A DNA stretch of 64,000 bases from positions 3,286,001 to 3,350,000 of the forward strand of contig OZ245021.1 in assembly GCA_965223775.1 (NCBI GenBank). Direction: 5' to 3'. The translations under genes were made by a program, and so were the position numbers. This document shows, one piece after another, positions 51,816 through 60,329 of this stretch; position 1 is the stretch's first letter; each line of letters opens with the position of its first letter. The DNA is from JAJDXW01 sp965223775. Its GTDB lineage: Bacteria; Pseudomonadota; Gammaproteobacteria; HK1. The notes under the pieces were generated by a model. That model searched no databases. It was not told the DNA's origin and worked only from the letters and a program-made list of their open reading frames with translations.

Positions 51816-53024
51816 TCAGACGACCCCCGCCACCCGGAGCGCTTCGATTCGCTCCGCGGAATACCCGAGAAGACCGCGATAGCACTCGTCGTTGTGCTCC
51901 CCGGGGCGCGGAGCGCGATGGCGCACCTCGCCGGGACTCGCCGACAGCTTCACCGGCACCCCGCTCACCGGCACCCGCTCCATCCCGGGCTCCTCCATGT
52001 CCACCCACTCCAGCATCGCGCGCGCCTCGACGTGCGGGTCCTCGTGCACCTCGGCGGTGGTCCGATAGACGCCGCACGGGATCCTCGCCGCCTCCATTGC
52101 CGCGACCACCTCGGCGACCTCCCGCGGCGCAATCCACTCCTCGACGTACGGGTCGATCTCCGCCCGGGCCTCGAACCGGCCCTCGTCCGTCGCGTGCGCG
52201 GGAACCTCGGCAAGCTCCGGCCGGTCGATGAGATTCATGAGGCTCTTCCACATGCCGTCGGTCACCGTGGCGATGTACACCCACCCGTCCCGGCAGCGGT
52301 AGAGGTCGGTCGGCCCGACATAGGGCATGCGGTTCGCGATGCGCGGGCGCTCGCGCCCGGTGACGAGAGCCTCCCCAATCATCGGCGAGGTGTAGCTCAC
52401 CGCGGTCTGGAGCAGGGCGCAGTCCACCTCCTGTCCCTCCCCCGTGGCGTCGCGGTGGCGGAGCGCGAGCACCGTGCCGAACGCGGCGAGCAGCCCGGTG
52501 CTGTAGTCGACCCACGGCACGGCCGAACGCATCGGCGGCTCGTGCTCGTAGCCGGTGAGCGCACACGCACCGGACATCACCTGGGCGATCTGGTCGAAGC
52601 CGCTCCGCATCGCGTAGGGACCCGTCGAGCCGTAGCACGAGATCCCGGCGTAGATGACGTCCTCGCGCATTGCGCGGATGTCTTCGTAGCCGAGCCCGAA
52701 CGCCCGGACCGCGCTCGGGCTGAAGTTGTGCAGGAACACGTCGCACCGGGCGACGAGATCGGAGAGCACCTCGCGCGGAGCGTCGCGGCGCAGCACGTCG
52801 AGGGTGATCCCCTTCTTGTTGCGGCCGAAGTTGGGGAACACGAAGTTCGAGCCGTTCGGCCCCTTGCGGCCGTAGCTCCGGTCCTCCTCGCCCCCGGGGC
52901 GGTCCACCCGGAGGACCTCCGCCCCCATGTCGGCGAGCATCATTGCGCAGTAGGGCGCCGCGATGAAGCGCCCGAAGTCGAGAACCCGCACCCCGTCGAG
53001 GGGGCCCGACCGCGCCGCCGTCAC
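51816..53024 (-). CDS. CaiB/BaiF-type (family III) CoA-transferase
   Basis: A protein of 402 residues starting at a GTG that overlaps the dehalogenase stop as GTGA. The N-terminal LDGVRVLDFGRFIAAPYCAM and GAEVLRVDRPGGEEDRSYG define family III. The position where the family usually has LLDT or a similar Asp-containing block reads VDCALLQTAVSY, with Gln instead of Asp. It may be a CoA-transferase with altered chemistry or a racemase-like relative. It would activate or move an acyl group in the same pathway as the adjacent hydratase and dehalogenase. Confidence 0.85.
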   Translation of the reverse strand: MTAARSGPLDGVRVLDFGRFIAAPYCAMMLADMGAEVLRVDRPGGEEDRSYGRKGPNGSNFVFPNFGRNKKGITLDVLRRDAPREVLSDLVARCDVFLHNFSPSAVRAFGLGYEDIRAMREDVIYAGISCYGSTGPYAMRSGFDQIAQVMSGACALTGYEHEPPMRSAVPWVDYSTGLLAAFGTVLALRHRDATGEGQEVDCALLQTAVSYTSPMIGEALVTGRERPRIANRMPYVGPTDLYRCRDGWVYIATVTDGMWKSLMNLIDRPELAEVPAHATDEGRFEARAEIDPYVEEWIAPREVAEVVAAMEAARIPCGVYRTTAEVHEDPHVEARAMLEWVDMEEPGMERVPVSGVPVKLSASPGEVRHRAPRPGEHNDECYRGLLGYSAERIEALRVAGVV

Positions 53025-53908
53025 GCTCTGAGCCCCCGCACGAATTCGGCGATCGCCCGGCCGATCTCGTCCGGCGAATCCTCCTGGAGGAAGTGGGTGC
53101 CTCGGACGGTCACCTCGGTCTGGTTGTTCCAGCCGCGGCAGAAGTCGCGCTGCGGCCCGATCAGGATGGCCCCCGGATCGGCGTTGACGAAGAGCTTCGG
53201 CACTTCGCACTCCGAGAGCCAGGCCGCGTAGTCCCCGGCGATCGCGGTCACGTCGGCCGGCTCTCCTTCGATGGGGATCTCGCGCGGCCACGTGAGCGTG
53301 GGACGCCGCGATTCTCCCGGCTCCCGGAACGGGCGCCGGTACACCTCCATCTCCTCGGGGGCGAGCTCGCGCAGGATGGAACCCGGAAGCACCCGCTCGA
53401 CGAAGACGTTCTTGGCGATCACCATGTCCTCGCCCGTCTCGGACCGGAACCCCTGGAACACCCGCCGCGCGGCTTCCGGCCATTCCTCCCAGGTCACCGG
53501 CCGGACCAGGGCTTCCATGTAGACGAGACCCTGCACCGCATCGCGGTGGCGGTTCGCCCAGTCGAAGCCGAGGGCCGACCCCCAGTCGTGAACCACCAGC
53601 ACCGCGCGGCCGGACGCGGTGACGCCGAGCGCATCGAGGGCGGCGTCGAGATACTCGCGGTGCTCGACGAAGCGGTACCGCCCCGGGCCGGAATCGTCGA
53701 GGGGTTCGGAGTCTCCCATGCCGATGAGGTCGATCGCGAGCGACCGGCCGAGCGACTCGGTATGGGGCATGATGTTCCGCCACAGATAGGACGAGGTCGG
53801 ATTGCCGTGGAGGTAGACGATCGGATCGCCCTCCCCCATCTCGACGAAGGCCATCCGTTTTCCCAGGACTTCGACGGTCTTCTTCGGGTGTTCGCGCACG
53901 GAGTTCAC
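53021..53908 (-). CDS. Haloalkane dehalogenase (HLD-II, DhaA type)
   Basis: A protein of 295 residues, the DhaA length. The key residues line up: Asn in LHGNPTSSYLWRN and Trp in VVHDWGSALGFDWANRH bind the halide, the Asp in the same segment is the nucleophile, Glu in VYMEALVRPVTWEEWPE is the catalytic acid and His in GTHFLQEDSPDEIG is the base. It should hydrolyse carbon-halogen bonds in alkyl halides to alcohols. The GTG at 53908 has GAGGAG seven bases upstream. The 3' end overlaps the CoA-transferase gene. Confidence 0.92.
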   Translation of the reverse strand: MNSVREHPKKTVEVLGKRMAFVEMGEGDPIVYLHGNPTSSYLWRNIMPHTESLGRSLAIDLIGMGDSEPLDDSGPGRYRFVEHREYLDAALDALGVTASGRAVLVVHDWGSALGFDWANRHRDAVQGLVYMEALVRPVTWEEWPEAARRVFQGFRSETGEDMVIAKNVFVERVLPGSILRELAPEEMEVYRRPFREPGESRRPTLTWPREIPIEGEPADVTAIAGDYAAWLSECEVPKLFVNADPGAILIGPQRDFCRGWNNQTEVTVRGTHFLQEDSPDEIGRAIAEFVRGLRA

Positions 53909-53943
53909 GGATTTCTCCTCGAAGCGATGAATCGGGTCCGGAT

Positions 53944-53987
53944 CTTGATCGAACCTTGATCGAACCTTGATCGAACCTTGATCGAAC
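53944..53987. repeat. 11 bp tandem repeat with GAAC at LexA-box spacing
   Basis: Four perfect copies of cttgatcgaac, followed by a partial fifth, lie 36 bases upstream of the dehalogenase start. The period places GAAC every 11 bases, which is GAAC-N7-GAAC three times over, the same spacing as the alphaproteobacterial LexA motif. Each unit also contains TTGATC. Confidence 0.85.
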
Positions 53988-54012
53988 CTTGGGGGCCGGG
54001 TTGCGGCGCGGA

Positions 54013-54804
54013 TCAGCGCCGGCCCCGGAAGACGGGCCTGCGCTTCTCGAGAAAGGCAGCCACCCCCTCGCGGCCGTCCGCCCCTCGCGCATTGTCGGTC
54101 ACCTCGCGCGCCTCGAGCTCCATCTGGGTCTCCAGGCCGTTGTCGAACGTGGCGGCCAGCAGGCGCTTCACCGAGCCATACGCCTCGGTGGGTCCGTTCG
54201 CGAGGGTGCGGGCGATGCTCGTCGCCTCGCCGGCGAGCGCATCGTCGGCGACGACCCGGGTCACGAGACCCCAGTCGAGGGCCTCGCGGGCGTCGATCCG
54301 CCGGTTCGTCAGCATGAGCTCCTGGGCTCGGCGCAACCCGATGATGCGAGGCAGGAACCAGGTCGAGCTGCTGTCCGGCGAGAGCCCGGCGGCGGTGAAC
54401 GCCATCGCGAACGCCGCCGACTCCCCGGCGATCACGAAGTCCGAGCACATCGCGAGCCCGAATCCGCCGCCCGCGGCGATGCCGTTCACGGCGGTGACGA
54501 CGGGGGCGCGCATCCGGGCGAAGCGCGAGAACGTGCCGTGCAGCCAGATGGTCATCTCCTTGAGGACGGGACCGAGACGGTCGGCGCGATCCGCGAACGA
54601 CTTGAGGTCCCCTCCCGCGCAGAACATCCGCCCACTGGCATCCACGATCAGGGCCCGGACCTCGGGGTCCTCGTCGCAGCGGATGGAGACGTCCATCATC
54701 TCCTTGCACATGTCGATGTGGAGCGCGTTCCCCGCGTCCGGACGGTTCAAGGTCATCCGGGCGATTCCGCCGTCGATGTCGAAGCTCACGTAACGGTATT
54801 CCAC
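54013..54804 (-). CDS. Enoyl-CoA hydratase/isomerase family protein
   Basis: A protein of 263 residues from a GTG with AAGGAG upstream. The crotonase fold is clear: MTLNRPDAGNALHIDM, RMFCAGGDLKSFAD (oxyanion hole) and VTAVNGIAAGGGFGLAM. The catalytic region reads FTAAGLSPDSSSTWFLPRII, where one of the two Glu residues of true hydratases is replaced by Asp/Ser, so it may be an isomerase or another crotonase-type enzyme. It precedes the dehalogenase by about 100 bases that contain the tandem repeat. Confidence 0.88.
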   Translation of the reverse strand: MEYRYVSFDIDGGIARMTLNRPDAGNALHIDMCKEMMDVSIRCDEDPEVRALIVDASGRMFCAGGDLKSFADRADRLGPVLKEMTIWLHGTFSRFARMRAPVVTAVNGIAAGGGFGLAMCSDFVIAGESAAFAMAFTAAGLSPDSSSTWFLPRIIGLRRAQELMLTNRRIDAREALDWGLVTRVVADDALAGEATSIARTLANGPTEAYGSVKRLLAATFDNGLETQMELEAREVTDNARGADGREGVAAFLEKRRPVFRGRR

Positions 54805-54895
54805 GGCTGTCGTCTCCTTCGTTGATTGCTGCGCGGCTGCGCGGTTCCCGGCCGGGTCGCGCCGGCCGCGTCCGGCCCGGTTTCCGCCCGCCCGG

Positions 54896-56989
54896 TCATG
54901 GTTCGATGCTTCCTGGCTCCGCCCACAGAAGATACATGCCGGCAAACGCCTCGGGGTGGGTCTTCTCGAACTCGGCGAGGCTCCCGAACGAACGCATGTG
55001 CGGGTCGCCGGGAAATGTCCGGCGGTAGCGGGACCTCGTCTCGCGGCCCGCTTCGAAGCCGAGGGGGCGAAGACCTGCCGCCGCGAGCGCCCCCGCGACC
55101 TTTGGAATCGTGAACTGCCGCTCGTGGACGTGGAACACGAGATCCCGGCAACTGCTCACGGTGTAGAAGTCGGGGCTCCGGAGGAGCCCCCCGAGCCCCT
55201 CTTCGCCGCCTTCGACGATCGCTCGCCGGAACGCGCGGATCCCATCCGGAGAGCCGTCCCGGCCGGCCGCTTGCGCCGCGGCGCGCGCCTTTGCGACGAG
55301 CCCCCGCGCGTGCTCGCTGTACAGACCGATCCGGATGACTCCGCCCGGGCGGAGCACCCCGGCGAGCGCCCGAAGCCCGGCTTCCGGATCCGCCATGTGA
55401 TGCAGCACCCCGCTCGCGAGAATGGCGTCGAAGCGCTCGCCGAGCGCATCGACGTCGAGCAGATCGCCCTGCAGGAACCGCACGTTCCCGATCCCGAGAC
55501 GGCGGGCCATGCGGGCGCCGCAGGCGAGGCTCGCACGGCTGAGATCGAGGGACAGCACCTTCGCGGCGGGGTTCTGGCGGGCCGCCAGGAGCGGCTCGTA
55601 GCCGGTCCCTCCCCCGGCGACCAGCATCGCTTCGATCGGACCGCGGACCGGCCGGTCCGGGTACATCCGGGCGAGGGCCTCGCCGAGATCGAGGTCGGGC
55701 CCCGGAGGGAGCGATATCCAGCGCGGATACGGGTTCTCTTCGTACTGGGCCCGCACCGCGCGCGACGTGGAGTCCCGGACGGCGGCGACGGCCGGAAGAC
55801 CGCGGGCGATCCGGATCTCTTCGCGCGGACCGTGCAGGGAATGACGGAGGAGATCCGCCACCGGCGAAGGCCACTCTTCGGGCCGGACGGCGGCCAGCCG
55901 GTCCGCGCCGGCGAGAGCGCTCGCCGGACGATAGAGGGACACGAGCAGCAGATTGGCGGCGAGCGATCTCGGGTCCATCGATTCGTCTTCCGCGAGGGCC
56001 CGGTCGAGCCGGGCGGCGGGCGCGGTGAGGAGCGCCTCCTCTTCCGGACTCACGTACCACACGTACTCGTTGTGGAAGCACTGTGCGGCGAGGGCGGCGG
56101 CGATCCGGCCTTCGGGCCCGGCGGCCCGGACCGCAGCTTCGACTTCACCCGCGGCGGTCCACTCCCGCAGGCGACCGGCCCTTGCCGCGGCCAGCAGCCG
56201 CTCGAGCTGCGGGTCGACGTTCACGACTCCCCGCAGGTAGTCGAGGAGCAGCCGGCCGTTCGATTCGAGGAAGCGCGCCACCGCCGCCCCCTCCCCCGGA
56301 GGTGGAGCCCCGATCCGCAACTGGGCGGCGGCGGCGGGGCCAACCTCCGGACTCACTCCGGTCTCGAGGAGGAGTCGACGGACGTCCGGAGCCGCTTCGA
56401 GCGGAAACACGACTCCCAGGATGCGCCGCAGCGCTTCCCGGACCTCGCCCGTCCAGCGGCCGCCGGAGCCCGTCGTGCGAGCGAGGGCGCTCCGGTACTC
56501 CCGCAGGGCGCCCTCCCCGTCGTCCGAGCGTTCCAGGGCCCGCCCGAGGTTCAGGCGGATCTCCGGGTCGTCCGGGTCCCGGTCGCGGGCGGCCTGGAGG
56601 CTCGCGGCCGCTTCCGCGGGTCGATCGAGGCGAAGCAGGACGAGACCATGGTTGAACCAGTTGTCGGGCGGTTCGCGATCGAGGCCGAGGGCACGGTCGT
56701 GCGCGCGATACGAGCTCTCGAGGTCACCCAGCCGTTCGAGCACCGCCCCCAGGTTCGAATGAAACACCGAGCTTTCGGGACGGATGGCGATCGCCCGCTC
56801 GAGACGCGTGCGGGCCTTGGCGAGGCTGCCGGCTTCGAGCGCGGTCATCGCGTGCAGATGCCAGGCATCGGCGTTGCGCGGCTCGCGCTTCAGCACCGCC
56901 CGGCCGGTGCGTTCCGCACGGCCCGCATCGCCGGAACGAAGGAGCTCGGCGATCCGGGCGACGGTCACGACCTCGCCCCGGCGGCTCAT
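54896..56989 (-). CDS. TPR protein with C-terminal class I SAM methyltransferase
   Basis: A protein of 697 residues. Residues 1-180 hold about four tetratricopeptide repeats (AWHLHAMTALEAGSLAKART, VFHSNLGAVLERLGDLESSY, NWFNHGLVLLRLDRPAEAA, EIRLNLGRALERSDDGEGAL). The C-terminal half has a methyltransferase with AMLVAGGGTGYEPLLAA as motif I, VLSLDLSRASL as the acidic loop and RFDAILASGVLHHMADPEAG. The region before it, with QYEENPYPRW, is shared by many TPR-methyltransferases of this kind. The substrate is unknown. Confidence 0.85.
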   Translation of the reverse strand: MSRRGEVVTVARIAELLRSGDAGRAERTGRAVLKREPRNADAWHLHAMTALEAGSLAKARTRLERAIAIRPESSVFHSNLGAVLERLGDLESSYRAHDRALGLDREPPDNWFNHGLVLLRLDRPAEAAASLQAARDRDPDDPEIRLNLGRALERSDDGEGALREYRSALARTTGSGGRWTGEVREALRRILGVVFPLEAAPDVRRLLLETGVSPEVGPAAAAQLRIGAPPPGEGAAVARFLESNGRLLLDYLRGVVNVDPQLERLLAAARAGRLREWTAAGEVEAAVRAAGPEGRIAAALAAQCFHNEYVWYVSPEEEALLTAPAARLDRALAEDESMDPRSLAANLLLVSLYRPASALAGADRLAAVRPEEWPSPVADLLRHSLHGPREEIRIARGLPAVAAVRDSTSRAVRAQYEENPYPRWISLPPGPDLDLGEALARMYPDRPVRGPIEAMLVAGGGTGYEPLLAARQNPAAKVLSLDLSRASLACGARMARRLGIGNVRFLQGDLLDVDALGERFDAILASGVLHHMADPEAGLRALAGVLRPGGVIRIGLYSEHARGLVAKARAAAQAAGRDGSPDGIRAFRRAIVEGGEEGLGGLLRSPDFYTVSSCRDLVFHVHERQFTIPKVAGALAAAGLRPLGFEAGRETRSRYRRTFPGDPHMRSFGSLAEFEKTHPEAFAGMYLLWAEPGSIEP

Positions 56990-57031
56990 GACGCGGGGCC
57001 CTGCGCCCGCGCCCGATCCGCGGCCGACCGG

Positions 57032-57667
57032 CTACGACGCCGCAAAGGGCGGCTCCATACCTTCGCCGAGCGGCACCTCGAACGAGTTCAGGGTCATGCA
57101 CACGAGCGTGTAGTAGCCGAGGATCCCCACCAGCTCGACGGTTCCGGGCTCGCCCAGCAGATCGACGGCCGCCGCATAGCGTTCTTCCGCGACCCGGCGG
57201 TTCTCGATCAGCTCGCGCGCGAACTCGTACACGATGCGCTCGTCGTCGCGTTCGAGCGAAGGAGTTTCGCCGCGCGAGATCGCATCCACCGCTTCGCGGG
57301 AGACCCCGGCCCGGATGGCCATGGGACCGTGTGCCGCGAACTCGTACTCGGCTCTCCAGGCCGCACCGACCACGATGATCGCGAGCTCCTTGAGGCGCGG
57401 GTCCAGCGACGTCCGGTAGCGTACGAACGCCCCGAGCTCCTGCGCGAGATGGGCGAATCCGGGACTCAGCAGCCAGGGCGCGAAAGGGCCTGCGACCCGC
57501 CGCTCCCGGGACAGGAACCCGGACTTCCCCCGCGGCCCCGCGAACATGGCATCCATCACCCGGGTCTGCTCCGCATCGAGGTCCCGGGGATCGAGTGCCG
57601 CGAGACGGCCCGAGGGCGCCGGTTCGGCGCCGGACCCCTTGGGGTCGAGCGGTCCGGCGCGGCTCAT
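57032..57667 (-). CDS. Carboxymuconolactone decarboxylase-family protein
   Basis: A protein of 211 residues. SLDPRLKELAIIVVGAAWRA and YEFAAHGPMAIRAGVS match the CMD/AhpD fold, with the conserved Glu and His. The redox CxxC of AhpD is missing, so it is not a thiol peroxidase partner. Members act in aromatic catabolism or have unknown roles. The start overlaps the NTF2-like gene stop by ATGA, so the two are translated together. Confidence 0.85.
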   Translation of the reverse strand: MSRAGPLDPKGSGAEPAPSGRLAALDPRDLDAEQTRVMDAMFAGPRGKSGFLSRERRVAGPFAPWLLSPGFAHLAQELGAFVRYRTSLDPRLKELAIIVVGAAWRAEYEFAAHGPMAIRAGVSREAVDAISRGETPSLERDDERIVYEFARELIENRRVAEERYAAAVDLLGEPGTVELVGILGYYTLVCMTLNSFEVPLGEGMEPPFAAS

Positions 57668-58158
57668 GTCGATTCGTCCAGGCGGTGCCGGCGGTGGTCG
57701 GCGCGGTCGCGGATACGGCCGGCTTCCCGCTCCGACTGTCGTGCGAGCACGGAGGAGGGCACGCCGAGCTGGGCCAGCCCGGCCGTTCCGAACGCCCATT
57801 CCCGGTAGGACTCGATGAGTCCGTCCCGGAGCAGGAACTGCGAACATCCCGTGAACACCACGCGCCGGCCTTCGCTCCGCTTCATCGTCGAGGTATAGCT
57901 GAAAGTGTAGCCCGCATACCCGACGCGGCCGTCGCACACCGGATCGTGCATCTCCCAGCAGAAGTCACGGGCATGTCCGTGGAAGTGCTCGCGCAGCATC
58001 TCCGCGAGGCGATCGCGGCCCCGGAACTCACCGTAGAAGATATCGTCATAGGCGCCGTTCTCGCAGAACAGTGCCGCGAAGGCGTCGTCGTCGCCGGACT
58101 CCACGGCGGCGGTGAACCGATCGAGCAGGTCGGTGAAGGCGTCGAGCGGATCGCTCAT
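57664..58158 (-). CDS. NTF2-like (SnoaL-type) protein
   Basis: A protein of 164 residues. The cone-shaped fold is suggested by LDRFTAAVESGDDDAFAALF, FRGRDRLAEMLREHF and VVFTGCSQFLLRDGLIESYR. Such proteins act as isomerases, hydrolases or ligand-binding partners. The last 25 residues are Arg/His-rich and probably disordered. It is coupled to the carboxymuconolactone-type gene and likely acts on the same compound. Confidence 0.82.
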   Translation of the reverse strand: MSDPLDAFTDLLDRFTAAVESGDDDAFAALFCENGAYDDIFYGEFRGRDRLAEMLREHFHGHARDFCWEMHDPVCDGRVGYAGYTFSYTSTMKRSEGRRVVFTGCSQFLLRDGLIESYREWAFGTAGLAQLGVPSSVLARQSEREAGRIRDRADHRRHRLDEST

Positions 58159-58317
58159 CGTGAGGCTCCTGGAGGGACGCGGACCAGGTTCTCATCGTCC
58201 GCGCGCACCGCCTCCCGGTCAAGACCGCACGCCCGCGGACGTTCATGCCCCTCGAAGACCCACGTGCTTCGGGCGGCCCCTGCGTTCGCCTGCATCCGGA
58301 ACGCCCGGGCCGGGCCG

Positions 58318-59394
58318 TCAGCGGCAGTCGACGCGCTCGAGCGACGGCTCGGGAAAACGCTCCATCCAGGCCGCCCGGAGAGCGTCCGCGCCCCTTTTCG
58401 TCCGCGCTTCGACGAAGTACCGGTGAACGGCCTGCCAGTTGTCCCGGGACCGGACTCGATAGCCGAGCCGCTGGAGCGCCGCGACGCGCCGGCGCATGTG
58501 CTCGGTGACTCCGAAGACCCCGAACGAGATCCCGTTCTGCAGGGGACCGCTCTCGATGACCGCGACGTCCCGCACCCCGCGAGCACGGATGTCTCGCACC
58601 TTTGCGGCGGCCTTCTCGCGATCCTCGAGGGGCGGCAGATACACCTGGTGGCTCTCGCGCTTCCGGTACGGGACGCGACGCACCTCGAACACCTCCGCAC
58701 CCTGCGATTCCAGCCACTCCTCCACTCCGGCGAGGACCCTGCGGTCCTCGAACCCGCCGGCGCGCAGGCATGCGGCCTGCACCGCGGGCGAACCCTCGGA
58801 GTCCGCCGGCGGCGACGCATCGCCCGGCTCCGCGGACGGGCCGCCGGGCGCGGGGCTCCGCGAGGAGTCTTGCGGGCGCGAGAGCACCGCCCCGTTCGGT
58901 CCGTCCGGCCGCGGATGCGCGCTCCCTGGCGCGGCGAGCTGGCGGGCCCGCAGGTACGCACGGCGCGCGAGCGCCCCATAGATATCGCCGAGGTTCGCGT
59001 ACCCGACGGCGGAAGGGCGGCGCTCGAGCGCGGCGAGCAGGGTCTCCCGGGCCTCGTCGAACCGTCCTTCGGCCGCGTAGAGGACGGCAAGGTTGTTCCA
59101 CGGCTCGGACATCTCGGGGTGGTCGCGCCGGAGCCGGTCGAGGACTTCGATGGCTTCGCGCACCCGTCCCTCGCGCGCGCGCAGGATGCCGTCCAGCAAT
59201 CGGGCTTGGGGGTGCTCGGCGCCGCGCGCGAGGAGCGGGTCGAGCACCTCGCGCGCTTGCGCATAGCGCTCTTCGGCCGCAAGTGTAATCGCGCGTTCGA
59301 GGGCTTCGTCGGAAGACGCGGCGGCGGTCGAAAGGACCGCCGCCGGTATCCAGAGAATGAACAGGGCCTTCCCGATCCGTCTCAAGCGGACCAT
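58318..59394 (-). CDS. Exported TPR protein with SPOR-like C-terminus
   Basis: A protein of 358 residues with a signal peptide or anchor (MVRLRRIGKALFILWIPAAV). Residues 30-150 hold tetratricopeptide repeats (AITLAAEERYAQAREVLDPL, WNNLAVLYAAEGRFDEARET). A Pro/Ser-rich linker follows. The C-terminal part, CLRAGGFEDRRVLAGVEEWL and KVRDIRARGVRDVAVIESGP with ISFGVFGV, looks like a SPOR domain, which binds denuded septal peptidoglycan. An envelope or division role is likely. Confidence 0.75.
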   Translation of the reverse strand: MVRLRRIGKALFILWIPAAVLSTAAASSDEALERAITLAAEERYAQAREVLDPLLARGAEHPQARLLDGILRAREGRVREAIEVLDRLRRDHPEMSEPWNNLAVLYAAEGRFDEARETLLAALERRPSAVGYANLGDIYGALARRAYLRARQLAAPGSAHPRPDGPNGAVLSRPQDSSRSPAPGGPSAEPGDASPPADSEGSPAVQAACLRAGGFEDRRVLAGVEEWLESQGAEVFEVRRVPYRKRESHQVYLPPLEDREKAAAKVRDIRARGVRDVAVIESGPLQNGISFGVFGVTEHMRRRVAALQRLGYRVRSRDNWQAVHRYFVEARTKRGADALRAAWMERFPEPSLERVDCR

Positions 59395-59403
59395 CCTCTC
59401 GGT

Positions 59404-60327
59404 TCAGGTGGGATCGGGGAAGTCCGGCGCCATCGTCCGGACGAGCCGGAGGGCCGGCTGCGACAGGGGATGGCCCCGCGGGGTGAAGACCCCGTAGCTG
59501 CGGTTTTCGGCGTACCGATCGAACGGAATGACCCACACCCGGTCCTTCTCGGCAAGGCACAGGCTGGGAACGACCGAGATCCCGAGACCATCCTCGACGC
59601 ACCGCTTGATCACCCCCCAGCCGCGCGCCTCCACCGCGACCTTGAGCTTCACCCCGAAGCGGCCGGCGACCGAGTCCGCGAACTGCCGGTTGTACGTGCC
59701 GGCAGGGGGAACGACCGCGGGATACCCGGCGGCCTCCCCGATGTCCACCGACTCGCGTCCGGCGAGCGGATGCTCCTCGGGCGTGATGAGCACGAGGTCA
59801 TACGAGAATACCGGGTGGTAGGAGAACCTCTCCGTCTCCGGCTCCTCGACCCCGATCACGAAATCCACCTCGCGGGTGGAGAGAAGCTCCAGTCCCGGCT
59901 TCACCAGGCTGCTCGTCACCAGCACCCGGACCCCGGGGTGCTCGTCCCGGAACCGCTTGAGGTACGGGGGCAGCACGGAGGCGATCGCGATGGAGCCGGC
60001 CGCCACGCGAACCTCCCCGGACATGGGCTCCTCGAGGTTCCGGGTGAAGGTATCGAACAGGCGCTCCATGGACTCCACGAGCGGCATGGCGAGCCGGTAG
60101 AGGCGCTCGCCGGCCGGGGTGAGAGTGACACGAGGTCCGATTCGGTCGAACAGCAGTGCCTCGACCTCGTGCTCCAGCTCCCGTACCTGGAGCGACACCG
60201 CCGGCTGGCTGATGGCGAGGTGTTCGGCGGCCCGCGTGATGCTTTCGAGCTCCGCGGCCTGACAGAACGCCCGAAGCTGCCGCAGGCGATCCCGCTTGCG
60301 GTAGATGCGCTGCCGGTCGATCGCCAT
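59404..60327 (-). CDS. LysR-type regulator, array member 1 (type B)
   Basis: A protein of 307 residues beginning MAIDRQRIYRKRDRLRQL. The helix-turn-helix reads ESITRAAEHLAISQPAVSLQ, followed by the family segment VTLTPAGERLYRLAM. The effector domain runs from about residue 95. It begins two bases after the stop of array member 2. Its N-terminal style (RQRIYRKRDRLRQL, SLQVRELE) pairs it with member 3. Targets are unknown; the neighbouring TPR and CMD genes are possible. Confidence 0.9.
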   Translation of the reverse strand: MAIDRQRIYRKRDRLRQLRAFCQAAELESITRAAEHLAISQPAVSLQVRELEHEVEALLFDRIGPRVTLTPAGERLYRLAMPLVESMERLFDTFTRNLEEPMSGEVRVAAGSIAIASVLPPYLKRFRDEHPGVRVLVTSSLVKPGLELLSTREVDFVIGVEEPETERFSYHPVFSYDLVLITPEEHPLAGRESVDIGEAAGYPAVVPPAGTYNRQFADSVAGRFGVKLKVAVEARGWGVIKRCVEDGLGISVVPSLCLAEKDRVWVIPFDRYAENRSYGVFTPRGHPLSQPALRLVRTMAPDFPDPT

Positions 60328-60329
60328 TC

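Noticed and set aside
53944..53987. A CRISPR array
   Set aside because: The repeat unit is 11 bp with no spacers, so it is a simple tandem repeat.
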